Below are positions 13,762 through 14,154 of a stretch of DNA of 14,154 bases, piece after piece. Numbering within the stretch: the stretch's first letter is position 1; each line of letters begins with the position of its first letter. A model generated the notes under the pieces. The model worked only from the letters and a program-made list of their open reading frames with translations. It ran no database searches and was not told the DNA's origin. Location of the stretch: positions 1 to 14,154 of the forward strand of contig CAYUAE010000043.1 in NCBI GenBank assembly GCA_964442675.1. Direction: 5' to 3'. Position numbers and translations under genes: made by a program. The stretch comes from Methylomarinum sp964442675. GTDB taxonomy: Bacteria; Pseudomonadota; Gammaproteobacteria; Methylococcales; Methylomonadaceae.

Positions 13762-13794
13762 CCTTCCCCGCAAAAACAGGGAAGGCTTTTTTTT
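13761..13794 (+). terminator. Strong intrinsic terminator (+ strand)
   Basis: GCCTTCCC (13761-13768) pairs perfectly with GGGAAGGC (13779-13786) around a 10-nt loop and is followed by eight T's (13787-13794). No annotated plus-strand gene precedes it; this is the main evidence that a short plus-strand transcript starts in the lysR upstream region. Confidence 0.93.
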
Positions 13795-14020
13795 GCCTGA
13801 TGACTTTATATCCTCTCCACACATAGACTCATCACCCAGTCCTTTTTGCAGATGGCAGCTGTTCATCAATACGCTAATTTGAGAGCAGGGAGGCAGATGA
13901 ATAATGCTGTCATACAGAGTCCATACTATTAGCACTGCCACCACCACAGGGTTTATGGAGCCTGGCAATAAAGAAGCCGTATTATATGAACGCTACCTGG
14001 AGACTGGCTGGCTGAGTGAT
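13795..14020. other. Intergenic region after the terminator
   Basis: No gene is convincing here. A plus-strand GGAGG (13889-13893) precedes an ATG at 13904 that stays open to the window edge (83 codons), but its second half runs antisense to a more protein-like minus-strand frame. A minus-strand frame of 83 codons (13717-13968) crosses the strong terminator and looks spurious. No terminator is visible for the minus-strand gene ending at 14021. Confidence 0.4.
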
Positions 14021-14154
14021 TTATACAAACATCTGCGGCCAGTTCCCCAGCGCCATGATACCCACATAAATAGTGGCGATACCGACTACGGCCTGCAGGC
14101 CGTTAAACAGCCAGCCCATATTTCTGGCGGAATAGCGCAAAGGCACGGCCATGG
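14021..14154 (-). CDS. C-terminus of an unrecognised membrane protein (partial)
   Basis: The last 43 codons of a minus-strand gene, ending in TAA (14021-14023). The visible protein reads from MAVPLRYSARNMGWLF to GNWPQMFV. It has a short basic stretch (RYSAR) followed by a hydrophobic segment of about 23 residues (13-35) containing GLQAVVGIATIYVGIMAL, a likely final transmembrane helix. A family cannot be assigned from this piece. An ATG lies 2 bp inside the window edge, but a full 43-aa protein starting there is less likely than a truncated longer gene. Confidence 0.55.
   Translation of the reverse strand, partial: MAVPLRYSARNMGWLFNGLQAVVGIATIYVGIMALGNWPQMFV

Larger units (their letters stand above)
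13652..13794 (+). ncRNA. Candidate small regulatory RNA, divergent from lysR
   Basis: A transcript of about 143 nt is predicted from the promoter at 13617-13645 to the U8 terminator. Its 5' part has a short CGCT-ATA-AGCG hairpin (13666-13676). ACCTCCTT (13700-13707) is identical to the anti-Shine-Dalgarno core of 16S rRNA. A second CCTCC (13729-13733) lies in the 20-nt loop of a 7-bp stem, GTGTTGT (13709-13715) with ATAACAC (13736-13742), which includes one G-U pair. Exposed CCTCC motifs are typical of small RNAs that block ribosome binding sites. I do not recognise the family. A 26-codon ORF overlaps, so it may instead be a short mRNA or a dual-function RNA. Confidence 0.5.

Noticed and set aside
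13717..13968. An 83-codon minus-strand frame
   Set aside because: It runs through the strong plus-strand terminator and the candidate small RNA, has no good SD, and is not protein-like in its second half.

Overview
The window reads as a chromosomal housekeeping region of a gammaproteobacterium with moderate GC and AT-rich intergenic DNA. The evidence is E. coli-type SpeD, YhfA-like OsmC next to a Crp/Clp-type regulator, YchJ, NudE, UbiK, BipA/TypA and a long-form SpeA. I cannot name the genus; a methanotroph or sulfur-oxidiser-like lineage is only a guess. There is no sign of a prophage, integron, CRISPR array, rRNA or tRNA. One 100-N scaffold gap is present.

Left part (1-4138). The first codons of a flavin/pyridine-nucleotide oxidoreductase (-) lie just downstream of a GTG-started cNMP-fold/HDOD signalling protein (-). 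Next come speD (-, TTG start) and an OsmC/YhfA-like peroxidase-family gene (-). Across a 357-bp divergent intergenic region lies a Crp/Clp-family regulator (+) followed 10 bp later by ychJ (+).

Middle (4162-8424). An arginine decarboxylase gene speA (-) is coupled by a 1-bp gap to a beta-hydroxyacid dehydrogenase gene (-). Divergent from them are nudE and speE (+). Together speA, speD and speE give arginine decarboxylase, AdoMet decarboxylase and spermidine synthase, so most of an arginine-to-spermidine route is here. The agmatine-to-putrescine step is not encoded in the window. A 96-bp element with imperfect terminal inverted repeats follows speE.

Right part (8637-13536). A MarR-type regulator with a Cys/His-rich tail (+) appears to have a leaderless promoter with a palindromic operator. 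It is followed by a large hairpin, then a 53-bp direct duplication around the N gap (a probable contig-end overlap), then ubiK (+). A bidirectional terminator separates ubiK from typA (-). Upstream of typA on the same strand are a rhodanese, a small SAM methyltransferase and a LysR regulator; the last two overlap by one base.

Right edge (13537-14154). The region divergent from lysR holds two inverted repeats with the same ATTGT/ACAAT half-sites, a promoter-like sequence, and a roughly 143-nt candidate small transcript ending in a strong U8 terminator. This transcript carries an ACCTCCTT element identical to the 16S rRNA anti-Shine-Dalgarno sequence, a second CCTCC in a predicted loop, and a 26-codon ORF. 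It is the best candidate here for something undescribed: a LysR-controlled small RNA or dual-function RNA. The window ends in the C-terminus of an unrecognised membrane protein (-).
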